In this document: one piece after another, positions 8,998-17,360 of the stretch | Position numbering within the stretch: the stretch's first letter is position 1 | How the letters are laid out: every line of letters begins with the position of its first letter | Source: Ruegeria aquimaris | Lineage (GTDB): Bacteria > Pseudomonadota > Alphaproteobacteria > Rhodobacterales > Rhodobacteraceae | Length of the DNA stretch: 64,000 bases | Assembly: GCF_025751555.1 (NCBI RefSeq) | Contig: NZ_JAOWLB010000002.1 | Span: 124,001 to 188,000, forward strand | Direction of reading: 5' to 3' | The notes under the pieces: model-generated | Told to the model about the DNA's origin: nothing | Seen by the model: only the letters and a program-made list of their open reading frames with translations | Databases searched by the model: none | Program-made: the position numbers and the translations under genes

Positions 8998-9504
8998 ATG
9001 ATCACCCGTTGCCATACCAAGGGCGATGCGCCCTCAACCGCCGTCTACTCGGATTGCGAGCGGTACCGCTACAGCCTGACCCGCGTGTGGGACACGGCCG
9101 GGTCCAAGGCGCTGTTCGTGATGCTCAACCCCTCGACTGCGACCGAGGTACAGAACGACCCCACCGTCGAACGCTGTGAGCGGCGAGCAAGGACACTGGG
9201 ATTTGGTGCCTTTCGGGTCACCAACATCTTTGCCTGGCGCGACACGGATCCACGCAAGATGCGCGCGGCGCAGGATCCCGTCGGGCCCGACAACGACCAT
9301 GCCATCCTGGACGGCGCGGACTGGGCCGATCAGATCGTGGCCGCCTGGGGCACGCATGGCGCGCATCTGGGCCGTGGACCGGATGTTGAGCGACTGCTGC
9401 GGAACACCGGCTTGCCGCTGTTTCATCTTGGGCTGACCAAGGACGGGCACCCCAAGCATCCACTGTACATCGGATACAGTCAGCAGCCCGCTCTCTGGAT
9501 CTAG
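8998..9504 (+). CDS. DUF1643 domain protein
   Basis: 168 residues from the ATG at 8998. It matches the DUF1643 family: RYSLTRVWD, ALFVMLNPSTATEVQNDPTV, ERCERRARTLGFGAFRVTNIFAWRDTDP-type block and VAAWGTHG. Function is unknown; the family is found in bacteria and phages. A longer frame extends upstream into truB but the conserved part begins here. It lies on the truB strand, 241 bases downstream, with no obvious promoter. Confidence 0.85.
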   Translation: MITRCHTKGDAPSTAVYSDCERYRYSLTRVWDTAGSKALFVMLNPSTATEVQNDPTVERCERRARTLGFGAFRVTNIFAWRDTDPRKMRAAQDPVGPDNDHAILDGADWADQIVAAWGTHGAHLGRGPDVERLLRNTGLPLFHLGLTKDGHPKHPLYIGYSQQPALWI

Positions 9505-9599
9505 CTCAAACCGTTAACCATTTGATCCAAAACGCTTTGACCCAACTAGGTCCGCCATGAGATATTTGCGGATGGGGTAAGGTGTGTTCGGAGTTCACC

Positions 9600-10616
9600 A
9601 TGTTGATGCTCGCAAGTCTGTTAGGGCTGGCCGCCGTCGGGGGAATGGTTCTCATGTCGTCGGACGCCGAAGACGAGTTGTCAGACGAGGAAGGCGGCGG
9701 CGAGGGCCTTGTTCCGGAACCCGAGGCCGAACTTGCGGTAGAGCAGAACTCAGGTGCGGCAACGGGCAATGAGACAGGCGATTTGACCGAGTATCTGGTG
9801 CTTCCCGGAACGGATGACGCGGACGCGATCACCGGGGGCGAGGGCGATGACCAGATCAACGGGTATGACGCGGACGACACGCTGTCTGGTCAGGATGGGC
9901 GGGACACGATCTATGGGTCGGCTGGCGCCGACCGGATCGACGGCGACGCCGGGGATGATCTGCTCCATGGCGAAGATGATGATGACACGCTCGACGGCGG
10001 CGACGGGGACGATAGCCTGTTTGGGCATTTCGGTGCCGATCTGTTGCAAGGCGGCGCGGGCCAGGACAACCTTCATGGCGGGCAGGATAACGATCGGCTG
10101 GACGGGGACGCGGACAACGATGCGCTGCACGGCGGACACGGCGATGACACGCTCACCGGAGGAACGGGAGAAGACAGCCTGTTCGGCGGTTTCGGAAACG
10201 ATGTGATATCCGGGATCGAAGGAACAAACCATGCACCGCTTGCCGCAAGCGAACAGGATGTCGATTACCTGAACGGTGGCGACGGGCAGGACACGATTTT
10301 TGCCGGTGCCGGCGATATCGTCACGACTGGGGCGGGTGAAGATGCGGTTTTCGCCGGTCATTGGGTTACCGATGGTGCCCCTGTCCAGATCATGGATTTC
10401 GAACCGGGGGTCGATCAGTTGCAGGTCATCTGGAACACCGACAGCGACGCCGATCCGGCGATCGAGATCAGCAAGGACCCGGACAATCCCGGCTTGACCC
10501 GTGTTTCCGTCGAAGGCGAACAGGTTGCCGTCCTTCATAGCGAAAGCGAAGTGCTTCCGTCGGACATTCTGCTGATCCGAGAGAACGTGCTGGCGCAGCA
10601 AAACTGGCCGAACTAA
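9600..10616 (+). CDS. RTX-type calcium-binding repeat protein with N-terminal hydrophobic segment
   Basis: 338 residues starting at the ATG that has GGAG six bases upstream; an in-frame GTG at 9582 is less likely. Residues 1-20 are hydrophobic (MLMLASLLGLAAVGGMVLMS), then an acidic stretch of Asp/Glu (22-60). From about residue 70 to 205 there are repeated nonapeptide-like units of the GGxGxDxLx type (GGEGDDQING, GGDGDDSLFG, GGHGDDTLTG, GGTGEDSLFG), the calcium-binding beta-roll of hemolysin-type proteins. The C-terminal 100 residues hold a DFEPGVDQLQV strand seen in such proteins. No type I secretion genes are nearby. Surface or periplasmic role likely; no enzymatic domain seen. Confidence 0.85.
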   Translation: MLMLASLLGLAAVGGMVLMSSDAEDELSDEEGGGEGLVPEPEAELAVEQNSGAATGNETGDLTEYLVLPGTDDADAITGGEGDDQINGYDADDTLSGQDGRDTIYGSAGADRIDGDAGDDLLHGEDDDDTLDGGDGDDSLFGHFGADLLQGGAGQDNLHGGQDNDRLDGDADNDALHGGHGDDTLTGGTGEDSLFGGFGNDVISGIEGTNHAPLAASEQDVDYLNGGDGQDTIFAGAGDIVTTGAGEDAVFAGHWVTDGAPVQIMDFEPGVDQLQVIWNTDSDADPAIEISKDPDNPGLTRVSVEGEQVAVLHSESEVLPSDILLIRENVLAQQNWPN

Positions 10617-10770
10617 GGATCGGGGAAGTTTCCCTTTGCGCTCTGAGAAATAAACGCGTATAGGCCCGCATCCGCCGTGGAATCTTTTTCACGGTGGCCA
10701 ATCTCCATGGGCCTGAGCTGGACGACATCCCGGCCTGCGCCATTCACTCTAACCTGACAAGGAGACCCCG

Positions 10771-11040
10771 ATGTCGATTACTGCCGAAGAAAAAGCACGC
10801 GTGATGAAAGAATATGCAACCAAGGACGGCGACACCGGTTCGCCCGAAGTCCAGGTTGCGATCCTCAGCTCGCGCATCGCGACCCTGACCGAGCACTTCA
10901 AGACCCACAAGAAAGACAACCACGGCCGCCGTGGTCTGCTCAAGCTGGTGGCGCAGCGCCGCAAGCTGCTGGATTACCTGAAGGGCAAGGACGAAGCACG
11001 TTATTCGTCGCTGATCGAACGTCTGGGCCTGCGTCGCTGA
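10771..11040 (+). CDS. rpsO: 30S ribosomal protein S15
   Basis: 89 residues, exact family length, with the S15 signature [22 protein letters not shown] and [20 protein letters not shown]. Binds 16S rRNA helices 20-22 and usually represses its own translation through its leader. In many bacteria pnp follows; here a terminator and a TetR gene follow instead. The start has AAGGAGA eight bases upstream. Confidence 0.98.
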   Translation: MSITAEEKARVMKEYATKDGDTGSPEVQVAILSSRIATLTEHFKTHKKDNHGRRGLLKLVAQRRKLLDYLKGKDEARYSSLIERLGLRR

Positions 11041-11072
11041 TCCGGACCAAAACCGGAAACGGATTTGCTGGA

Positions 11073-11097
11073 ACGCCCGCCTTTGGCGGGCGTTTTT
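11073..11097 (+). terminator. Rho-independent terminator of rpsO
   Basis: A 9-bp perfect stem (ACGCCCGCC / GGCGGGCGT) with a TTT loop is followed by TTTT, 32 bases past the rpsO stop. It also lies just past the end of the opposite-strand TetR gene. Confidence 0.9.
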
Positions 11098-11101
11098 GCG
11101 T

Positions 11102-11719
11102 TCAGGCGCCGTAGCGCGCCATGAACATGTCGACGGTGTGCAGCGCCACCTCGTCAATCTCGGCCTGGGTGAACCTGTTCTGAATGCCGAACACGGCCCG
11201 GGTCCAAAGCCGGGTCTTGCAAAGCTCGGAAAACTGCTCGGCGGCCATCGGGATATCCTCGATAAGCAGCTCACCCTTGGCGACTGCCTTTTCAAGATAC
11301 TCGCAGATGCGCTGCTGTCCGTTTTCGGGACCGGCAGCATAAAAGGCGCGGGCCAACTCTGGAAAACGGTCACGTTCCGCAAGACAGATACGAAAAACCT
11401 GCTGCGCGAAATCGGATGTAAGAAACGCGACCAACTGCGTCGCGGTGATTGTAAGAACTTCACGGGCCGGACGGGTTTCGTCGATCATCGACAGAATGCG
11501 TTCGGCCATCAACTGGCATTCTGTCTGCGCGACCTCGATGAACAGCAGGCGTTTGTCCGGAAAATAACTGTAAAGCGTGGCCTTGGACACGCCGGCGACA
11601 CGCGCGATATCGTCGACATTCGCCCCTTCGAACCCGTCCGCCATAAAGACCTCGCGCGCGCCTCTCAGCACCTGTTCGAACTTGCGCCCGGTACGCACGA
11701 TGATGGCGGCCTGCGTCAT
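11102..11719 (-). CDS. TetR/AcrR family transcriptional regulator
   Basis: 205 residues. Helix-turn-helix near the N-terminus: AREVFMADGFEGANVDDIARVAGVS then KATLYSYFPDKRLLF, typical of TetR proteins. The C-terminal ligand domain resembles the TetR_C type found with AcrR-like regulators (CLAERDRFPELARAFYAAGP). Start chosen at the ATG at 11719, with GGAG five bases upstream, rather than the GTG two codons earlier. It is divergent from the ferritin-VIT gene 132 bases away, but its target cannot be inferred. Confidence 0.9.
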   Translation of the reverse strand: MTQAAIIVRTGRKFEQVLRGAREVFMADGFEGANVDDIARVAGVSKATLYSYFPDKRLLFIEVAQTECQLMAERILSMIDETRPAREVLTITATQLVAFLTSDFAQQVFRICLAERDRFPELARAFYAAGPENGQQRICEYLEKAVAKGELLIEDIPMAAEQFSELCKTRLWTRAVFGIQNRFTQAEIDEVALHTVDMFMARYGA

Positions 11720-11820
11720 CCTCACTCCTCAGATATTCCGTTTTTCCAAGGTATGGAGCGGGAGCTAGAGTTTCAACGATTCGGGTGGAACGGGTTGCAT
11801 GCCTGCGGACCGGTGCTATC

Positions 11821-11835
11821 TTAGAATAATTCTAA
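11821..11835. promoter_or_regulatory. Irr-type iron control element (ICE) upstream of mbfA-like gene
   Basis: Perfect 7-1-7 inverted repeat TTAGAATAATTCTAA, 16 bases before the ATG of the ferritin-VIT gene. It agrees with the ICE/Irr box consensus known in alphaproteobacteria. A site this close to the start would block transcription, as in Irr-repressed mbfA genes of other alphaproteobacteria. Confidence 0.75.
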
Positions 11836-11851
11836 TTCACGGGGCTGCCGG

Positions 11852-12826
11852 ATGCGCTTTCTTTCCTATCGCAAACATTTCCGAGACCTCTCTGAGCAGG
11901 AAGTCATCGCCCTGGCGATTTCCTCGGAAGAGGACGACGCGCGCATCTACCGTTCTTATGCCGAACTATTGCGCGCCGACTTTCCCGCGTCGGCCCGCAT
12001 GTTCGATGGCATGGCCGCAGAAGAGGATGAACATCGCGCCCAGTTGATCGCCCTGCACGAGCGGCGGTTTGGGTCGGTGATACCGCTGATCCGGCGCGAG
12101 CATGTGGCGGGCTACTACGCGCGCCGCCCTGTCTGGCTGGTTGAGAACCTTGGGATCGAACGTATCCGGACCGAGGCCGAAGCAATGGAGCGCGACGCCG
12201 AACGTTTCTATCTTGCCGCCGCCGCGCGCTCGACCGATGCGGCCACACGCAAGCTGTTGGGAGATCTGGCCGCGGCAGAGGCTGGGCATCAGGCCACCGC
12301 AACCGAGTTGGAGGAGGCCCATCTTGACGAAGACAGCCGCGCAAAAGAGGAAGCCACCGCGCGGCGTCAGTTCATCCTGACCTGGGTGCAGCCGGGCCTG
12401 GCCGGCCTGATGGACGGATCGGTTTCGACCCTGGCCCCGATCTTTGCCACGGCATTCGCGACCCAGGACACATGGACCACGTTCCTGGTGGGCGTCGCCG
12501 CATCCGTCGGCGCCGGTATCTCGATGGGCTTTACCGAGGCCGCCTCGGACGATGGCGAGCTTTCGGGGCGCGGTTCCCCGGTCAAACGCGGTATCGCGTC
12601 CGGCGTGATGACCACACTCGGCGGCCTGGGTCACGCGCTGCCTTACCTGATCCCTGATTTCTGGACCGCAACGACGCTCGCAGTGATCATTGTTTTCTTC
12701 GAGCTTTGGGCCATCGCCTGGATTCAGAACCGGTACATGGAGACCCCCTTCTTTCGCGCGGCTTTCCAGGTTGTTCTTGGTGGCGCGCTGGTCCTGGCCG
12801 CTGGTGTCCTGATCGGCAGCGGCTAG
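11852..12826 (+). CDS. mbfA: Ferritin-like/VIT membrane protein (MbfA-type iron exporter)
   Basis: 324 residues. Residues 1-165 form a ferritin-like diiron domain: SSEEDDARIYRSYAELL, GMAAEEDEHRAQL, ERDAERFYLAA and LAAAEAGHQAT supply the Glu and His ligands. Residues 175-324 are a VIT1/CCC1-type membrane domain (VQPGLAGLMDGSVSTLAPIF, GAGISMGFTEAASDDGELSG) with several membrane segments. MbfA proteins of Bradyrhizobium and Agrobacterium export iron and protect from iron and peroxide stress. A consensus Irr box sits in the promoter, so derepression under high iron is expected. Confidence 0.93.
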   Translation: MRFLSYRKHFRDLSEQEVIALAISSEEDDARIYRSYAELLRADFPASARMFDGMAAEEDEHRAQLIALHERRFGSVIPLIRREHVAGYYARRPVWLVENLGIERIRTEAEAMERDAERFYLAAAARSTDAATRKLLGDLAAAEAGHQATATELEEAHLDEDSRAKEEATARRQFILTWVQPGLAGLMDGSVSTLAPIFATAFATQDTWTTFLVGVAASVGAGISMGFTEAASDDGELSGRGSPVKRGIASGVMTTLGGLGHALPYLIPDFWTATTLAVIIVFFELWAIAWIQNRYMETPFFRAAFQVVLGGALVLAAGVLIGSG

Positions 12827-12871
12827 ACGGCCACTCTTGCCATCAGGTCAGAAAATGTTACCAGATCGAGC

Positions 12872-13801
12872 ATGGTCGAGATCTTTCTGCGCACACTCCC
12901 GTTCTTTGCCATTATCGGTTTGGGCTTCTGGGCCGGGCGCAGCCGTTTCTTCAGCCCTGAAGCCACCGCTTATCTGACCAAGTTCGTGTTCTTCTTCGCT
13001 CTTTCGGCGATGCTGTTCCGGTTTTCCGCCAACCTGCCGTTCAACGAGATATTCGATGGCCAACTCGTCGCCGGGTACTTGTGGGGAACAGCAGGGGTTT
13101 ACGGCATCGGGATGCTGGTCGCCTTTCTCAGGCGCCTCGACGTTCCGACAGCGGCGGTCGAGGCGCAATGTGCCGCCATCGGCAATACTGGGTTTCTGGG
13201 GCTGCCGATGCTGGCGCTCTTGTTTGGCGAAGCGGCGATCGGTCCGATCATGCTGATCCTCTCGGTCGATCTGGTGGTGTTCTCGTCTCTCATCGTGATC
13301 CTGATCAACGGCGGACGCGACGGTCGCCTGACCCTCGCCACCCTGCGCCTGATCGGTCTCGGGCTGGTCAGGAACCCGATGATCGTCTCTATCTCGGCTG
13401 GCTTGGCGTGGTCGGCCATCGGGTTGCCGGTGCCTGACCCGATGAACGACTTCCTGACGATCCTTGGCGGGGCCGCAACCCCCGGCGCCCTGTTCGCGAT
13501 CGGCGCCTCTCTTGCCGAACGCTCGGCCGAGCGGGTGCAGATCGCGGCCTGGCTGAGTTTTTGCAAGCTGATCGTACATCCGGTTCTGGTGGCGCTTGCA
13601 GTGCTTTGGGTGTTTCCGGTCGACGCCTTCACCGCCTCGGTGGCGATTTCCGCCGCGGCCCTTCCGGTCGCTGGTAACGTCTACATGCTGGCCGCTCATT
13701 ACGGCGTTGCCCCGCAACGTGTCTCCGCCGCGATCCTGCTTTCGACTGCCGCCTCCATCCTGACCGTTCCGGCCTTCATCGCCTGGGTCAGCGCCCCCTG
13801 A
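12872..13801 (+). CDS. AEC family transporter
   Basis: 309 residues with about ten hydrophobic segments; auxin efflux carrier/malonate permease family. The N-terminal FFAIIGLGFWAGR and central AIGNTGFLGLPMLALLFGE (the broken-helix region with the conserved Asn-Thr and Gly-Pro) fit this family. Substrates in bacteria include malonate and other small organic acids; not predictable here. It starts 45 bases after the mbfA-like gene on the same strand. Confidence 0.88.
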   Translation: MVEIFLRTLPFFAIIGLGFWAGRSRFFSPEATAYLTKFVFFFALSAMLFRFSANLPFNEIFDGQLVAGYLWGTAGVYGIGMLVAFLRRLDVPTAAVEAQCAAIGNTGFLGLPMLALLFGEAAIGPIMLILSVDLVVFSSLIVILINGGRDGRLTLATLRLIGLGLVRNPMIVSISAGLAWSAIGLPVPDPMNDFLTILGGAATPGALFAIGASLAERSAERVQIAAWLSFCKLIVHPVLVALAVLWVFPVDAFTASVAISAAALPVAGNVYMLAAHYGVAPQRVSAAILLSTAASILTVPAFIAWVSAP

Positions 13802-13824
13802 GCCTTATTCTGTTCACCAGATGC

Positions 13825-13901
13825 TGGTGACCCCGACAGGATTCGAACCTGTAACCTGCCCCTTAGGAGGGGGCTGCTCTATCCAATTGAGCCACGGGGC
13901 C
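13825..13901 (-). tRNA. tRNA-Arg (anticodon CCT)
   Basis: Reading the minus strand gives a full cloverleaf: acceptor GGCCCCG pairs with CGGGGTC, D-arm GCTCAATTGGATAGAGC, anticodon stem GCCCC/GGGGC with loop CTCCTAA (anticodon CCT, reads AGG), T-arm ACAGGTTCGAATCCTGT, and CCA encoded at the 3' end. 77 nt. Confidence 0.97.
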
Positions 13902-14018
13902 ACGGGGCCCTCTCTAACGGGGTTTGAAAGGCTTGTCATCGGACAATGCGTAGCAGTTGAACGTGCCAACCTGTTCGCGCTAGCATCCAAGTACAACCAA
14001 ATCAGTGCAGGTACGCCG

Positions 14019-15044
14019 TTGACAACCGACACCAAACGCCCGCTCACCCTTCGCGATGTCTCCGAAGCTTCGGGGGTTTCGGAAATGACCGTCAGCCGCG
14101 TATTGCGCAATCGGGGGGATGTTTCGGATGCAACCCGTGCCCGCGTGCTCGCCGCAGCCAAGGAACTGGGATACGTTCCCAACAAGATCGCCGGCGCGCT
14201 GGCGTCGAACCGGGTCAATCTGGTGGCGGTGATCATCCCGTCCCTGTCGAACATGGTGTTCCCCGAGGTTCTGACTGGCATCAACCAGGTGCTGGAGGAT
14301 ACCGAGCTTCAGCCGGTGGTGGGCGTCACCGATTACCTGCCCGAAAAAGAGGAAAAGGTGCTCTACGAGATGCTCTCGTGGCGCCCGTCGGGCGTGATCA
14401 TCGCGGGGCTGGAGCATTCCGAGGCGGCACGCGCCATGCTGGATGCCGCCGGGATTCCTGTGGTCGAGATCATGGACAGCGACGGCAAGCCGGTGGATGC
14501 GATGGTGGGCATTTCGCACCGCCGCGCCGGGCGCGAGATGGCACAGGCGATCCTCAAGGCGGGTTATCGCCGGATCGGCTTCATGGGCACCAAGATGCCG
14601 CTCGATTATCGCGCCCGCAAACGGTTCGAAGGGTTTACCGAGGTGCTGGGCAAGAACGGGGTCGAGATCGAGGATCGCGAGTTCTACTCCGGCGGTTCGG
14701 CGCTGGCCAAGGGGCGTGAGATGACGCAAGCCATGCTGGAACGTTCGCCCGACCTCGATTTCCTCTATTACTCCAATGACATGATCGCGGCGGGCGGTCT
14801 GCTCTACCTGCTCGAACAGGGGATCGACATTCCCGGCCAGATCGGGCTGGCGGGCTTCAATAATGTAGAACTGCTCCAGGGCCTGCCGCGCAAGCTGGCC
14901 ACGATGGATGCCTGTCGGCTGGAGATCGGGCGCAAGGCGGCCGAGATCATCGCCAAGCGGCTGGAAGACCCCGAGGCCGATATCGAAACCCGGATAACGC
15001 TCGAGCCCAAGATCAGCTATGGCGATACGCTGAAACGGCGCTGA
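14019..15044 (+). CDS. LacI family transcriptional regulator (GntR-like)
   Basis: 341 residues from a TTG start. The HTH is LTLRDVSEASGVSEMTVSRV with hinge helix NKIAGALASNR, then a periplasmic-binding-protein-like sensor domain (VAVIIPSLSNMVFPEVLTGI to the end). It resembles the gluconate-type LacI regulators, but no sugar genes are nearby. The frame also opens further upstream, across the tRNA gene on the other strand, which cannot be coding there, so the TTG at 14019 giving MTTDTKRPLTLRDVSE fits the usual family start. The next gene begins four bases downstream. Confidence 0.88.
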   Translation: MTTDTKRPLTLRDVSEASGVSEMTVSRVLRNRGDVSDATRARVLAAAKELGYVPNKIAGALASNRVNLVAVIIPSLSNMVFPEVLTGINQVLEDTELQPVVGVTDYLPEKEEKVLYEMLSWRPSGVIIAGLEHSEAARAMLDAAGIPVVEIMDSDGKPVDAMVGISHRRAGREMAQAILKAGYRRIGFMGTKMPLDYRARKRFEGFTEVLGKNGVEIEDREFYSGGSALAKGREMTQAMLERSPDLDFLYYSNDMIAAGGLLYLLEQGIDIPGQIGLAGFNNVELLQGLPRKLATMDACRLEIGRKAAEIIAKRLEDPEADIETRITLEPKISYGDTLKRR

Positions 15045-15048
15045 TCAC

Positions 15049-16263
15049 GTGGCGCTGCAACGGCTCGACAACCGCGCGGCGCGGGCGCTGTTCCTGGATC
15101 GGCACGGGCTGGCGGAACAACCCAACGGCCCGGCGCGCGGGGCGGATCTGCTTGACCTGATCACCCGGCTCGGCTTTGTGCAGCTCGACAGTATCAACAC
15201 CGTGGCGCGGGCGCATGACATGATCCTGTTCTCGCGCCGCCCCGCCTATCGCTCGCCCGATCTGAAACGGCTGTATGAGCGGGACCGGGCTCTTTTCGAG
15301 CATTGGACCCATGACGCCGCCGTCATCCCGATGGCGTTCTATCCGCACTGGCATTTGCGGTTTGAACGCGATGCCGAGATGCTGCGCGCAAGGTGGAGGA
15401 ACTGGCGCCGCGACGGGTTCGAGGGCAAATTCGCCGCCGTGTTGGATCACATCCGCGATCATGGGCCGGTCGGTTCCTCGGATGTCGGCAAGGACGAAGA
15501 GAAATCATCTGGCGGCTGGTGGGACTGGCACCCATCCAAGACCGCGCTGGAATACCTCTGGCGCTCAGGCGCGCTGACGGTGATCGGGCGCGAGGGGTTC
15601 CAGAAACGCTATGACCTGACCGAACGGGTGATCGAAGAGCACCTCTGCCCCGGGGCAATCGACTGCGATCCGGCTAATACGATCGACTGGCTCTGCAACG
15701 CGGCCCTTGACCGTCTAGGCTTTGCCACGATGGGCGAGCTGGCTGCCTTCTGGGACAGCGCCAGCCCGGCCGAGACGAAGGTTTGGGCGGAAGGCGAACT
15801 GTCGCGCGGAAATCTGGAACAGATCGAGATTCAGAGCGCCGACGGAAGCTGGCGCAAGGTACTGGCCAGGCCGGATGTGAGCGAGCAGGCGGCCATCGCT
15901 CCGCAGGCGCCGGGCCGGATCCGGGTGCTTAGCCCCTTTGACCCCGCTCTGCGAGACCGGAAACGCGCGGAACGACTGTTTGGCTTCCATTATCGGATCG
16001 AGGTTTTTGTCCCGGAACCGAAGCGGGTCTATGGTTACTACGTCTTCCCTTTGCTTGAGGGTGACCGCCTGGTCGGTCGCATCGACATGAAGGCACATCG
16101 AGACTGTAGCGAGTTGCGGGTCAGAGCGTTTTGGCCAGAGCGTGGTTTGCGCTGGTCAGAGGCCCGTACCCGGAAGCTGGAAGCCGAACTTGACCGAGTT
16201 CGTCGCCTGGCAGGCGTCGAACGGGTCGTGTTTGCTGCGGACTGGATCAGGGCACCGCATTGA
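15049..16263 (+). CDS. ycaQ: YcaQ/AlkZ-like winged-helix DNA glycosylase
   Basis: 404 residues, GTG start. Matches the winged helix DNA-binding HTH_42 family (AlkZ/YcaQ) that unhooks interstrand DNA crosslinks or alkylated bases. The catalytic Q-x-D motif is at residues 45-47 (FVQLDSINTV), the YcaQ type rather than the Q-x-Q of AlkZ. Also seen: RLYERDRALFEHWTHDAAVIP and LSPFDPALRDRKRAERLFGFHYRIE, both conserved in the family. Four bases after the LacI stop. Confidence 0.88.
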   Translation: MALQRLDNRAARALFLDRHGLAEQPNGPARGADLLDLITRLGFVQLDSINTVARAHDMILFSRRPAYRSPDLKRLYERDRALFEHWTHDAAVIPMAFYPHWHLRFERDAEMLRARWRNWRRDGFEGKFAAVLDHIRDHGPVGSSDVGKDEEKSSGGWWDWHPSKTALEYLWRSGALTVIGREGFQKRYDLTERVIEEHLCPGAIDCDPANTIDWLCNAALDRLGFATMGELAAFWDSASPAETKVWAEGELSRGNLEQIEIQSADGSWRKVLARPDVSEQAAIAPQAPGRIRVLSPFDPALRDRKRAERLFGFHYRIEVFVPEPKRVYGYYVFPLLEGDRLVGRIDMKAHRDCSELRVRAFWPERGLRWSEARTRKLEAELDRVRRLAGVERVVFAADWIRAPH

Positions 16264-16272
16264 ACGTTGAGG

Positions 16273-16291
16273 CTGGGGGCCAGCCCCCCAG
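16273..16291. terminator. Short GC hairpin between convergent genes
   Basis: 7-bp stem CTGGGGG / CCCCCAG with a 5-base loop lies between the ycaQ stop and the boxR stop on the other strand. It is followed by CCCCCCGG then a repeat copy, not a U-tract. Termination is inferred from the convergent gene ends. Confidence 0.4.
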
Positions 16292-16299
16292 ACCCCCCG

Positions 16300-16323
16300 G
16301 AGTATTTCCAACCAGAAAGAAGC
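16300..16323 (+). repeat. Dispersed 24-bp repeat, copy 1
   Basis: Begins GAGTATTT and ends ACCAGAAAGAAGC. The copy at 39307-39330 matches it at 21 of 24 positions, differing only in the three bases between GAGTATTT and ACC. I recall similar short sequences behind GC hairpins in Rhodobacteraceae genomes. Confidence 0.6.
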
Positions 16324-16346
16324 ATGAACTGGCTGCCCGATCGGAC

Positions 16347-17264
16347 CTAACCAAGGTAGCCGCGGTCGTTTACCAATGCCTTGAGTTGCAACAGCGATGT
16401 TTCGACGGACTGGCCCGATGTATCGAGTTGGGCCAGTGCCTTGCCATAGAGAATCTCGCGGCTGGCCAAAATGGATTTCAGCTGCTCCATGGCCTCGGGA
16501 TTTCCGGCCATCGGGCGTTCGTCGCCCTGGGCCCGGACCCGTTCCATGTGCTCTTCTGGATCGGCGCGCAGCCAGATCGTGTGGAAATGGGTCAAGAGCA
16601 TGTTGTAGGTTTCAGGTTCGGCGACGATCCCGCCCGCAACCGCCAGAACCATCGCCTCGTGTTTGGCCACGACCCTGCTGACCGCCTGCGCTTCGAGCTT
16701 GCGGTATCCTTCCTGACCGTAGAGTGCCATGACTTCGCCCACGGGCATGCCGGCCTGCTCCTCGATCTCGTCATTGAGTTCCACGAAGGGCAAACCGTAC
16801 TCCGCCCCCAAGCGGACCCCAAGGGTGGATTTTCCCGCGCCGCGCAGACCGACCAGGCAGATCCGTTGGGCCCGGATCGCCTCGGCCGGTTCAGGACTGA
16901 GCGCGCGCAGGACGGCTTGTTGCACGTCGGACTTGGCGACCCGATACAGGTCAGCGACACGCAACGCTTCGGAGGTCCACGGGTCGTCTTGACCAACAAG
17001 CCACTCGATCCGATGATCAAGCGCAATCGCGACCCGCAGCAAGAGACCGATCGAGATATTCCCCTCGCCCGCTTCGAGTTGCGCCAGATAGCGTGGCGAT
17101 ACACCGGACGCCTCGGATAGAACACGCCGAGGGATTCCCTTCCGCTGCCGGGCGGCCCGAACCCGGTCCCCAACCCTCGCGATCAGGGCCGAAACCTGGG
17201 CTTCTGCACTGTCTGCCGGTCCGTTTGACGCCGTTTCGCCGCGGAAATTGGTTATCTCGGTCAT
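16347..17264 (-). CDS. boxR: BoxR-type benzoate regulator (HTH + shikimate kinase-like)
   Basis: 305 residues from the ATG at 17264; an earlier in-frame ATG at 17330 would lie upstream of the operator. XRE-type HTH at about 31-90 (GIPRRVLSEASGVSPRYLAQ) and a shikimate-kinase-like domain from about 133 with P-loop GLRGAGKST. This two-part architecture is the BoxR repressor, which senses benzoyl-CoA in Azoarcus and relatives and controls the box pathway. The start is 18 bases below a GCAA-N4-TTGC operator, so it probably controls itself. It is last in the minus-strand box gene row, after boxA. Confidence 0.93.
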   Translation of the reverse strand: MTEITNFRGETASNGPADSAEAQVSALIARVGDRVRAARQRKGIPRRVLSEASGVSPRYLAQLEAGEGNISIGLLLRVAIALDHRIEWLVGQDDPWTSEALRVADLYRVAKSDVQQAVLRALSPEPAEAIRAQRICLVGLRGAGKSTLGVRLGAEYGLPFVELNDEIEEQAGMPVGEVMALYGQEGYRKLEAQAVSRVVAKHEAMVLAVAGGIVAEPETYNMLLTHFHTIWLRADPEEHMERVRAQGDERPMAGNPEAMEQLKSILASREILYGKALAQLDTSGQSVETSLLQLKALVNDRGYLG

Positions 17265-17281
17265 GCTACCTGCAGCTTTGT

Positions 17282-17300
17282 GCAAAATATTGCGCAATAT
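17282..17300. promoter_or_regulatory. Candidate BoxR operator before boxR
   Basis: GCAAAATATTGC at 17282-17293 overlaps a perfect 14-bp palindrome ATATTGCGCAATAT (17287-17300). The 12-mer recurs before boxC (22095), the CoA ligase (25081) and, in variant forms, dctP (30211, 30240). It lies 18 bases above the boxR start. Confidence 0.6.
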
Positions 17301-17360
17301 TACGGCAGGAGACCCGCGGGTGCAATCCAATCCACAAGCAGATGAACCCTGAGCAGGTCC

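Noticed and set aside
13886-13908. Duplicated CACGGGGC next to the tRNA as an attachment site
   Set aside because: Only about 8 bases and no integrase or island genes nearby; simple tandem duplication of the acceptor stem edge is enough.
13821-14018. LacI gene starting at an upstream ATG (13821)
   Set aside because: That stretch is the tRNA-Arg gene on the other strand. A TTG at 14019 gives the usual N-terminus.
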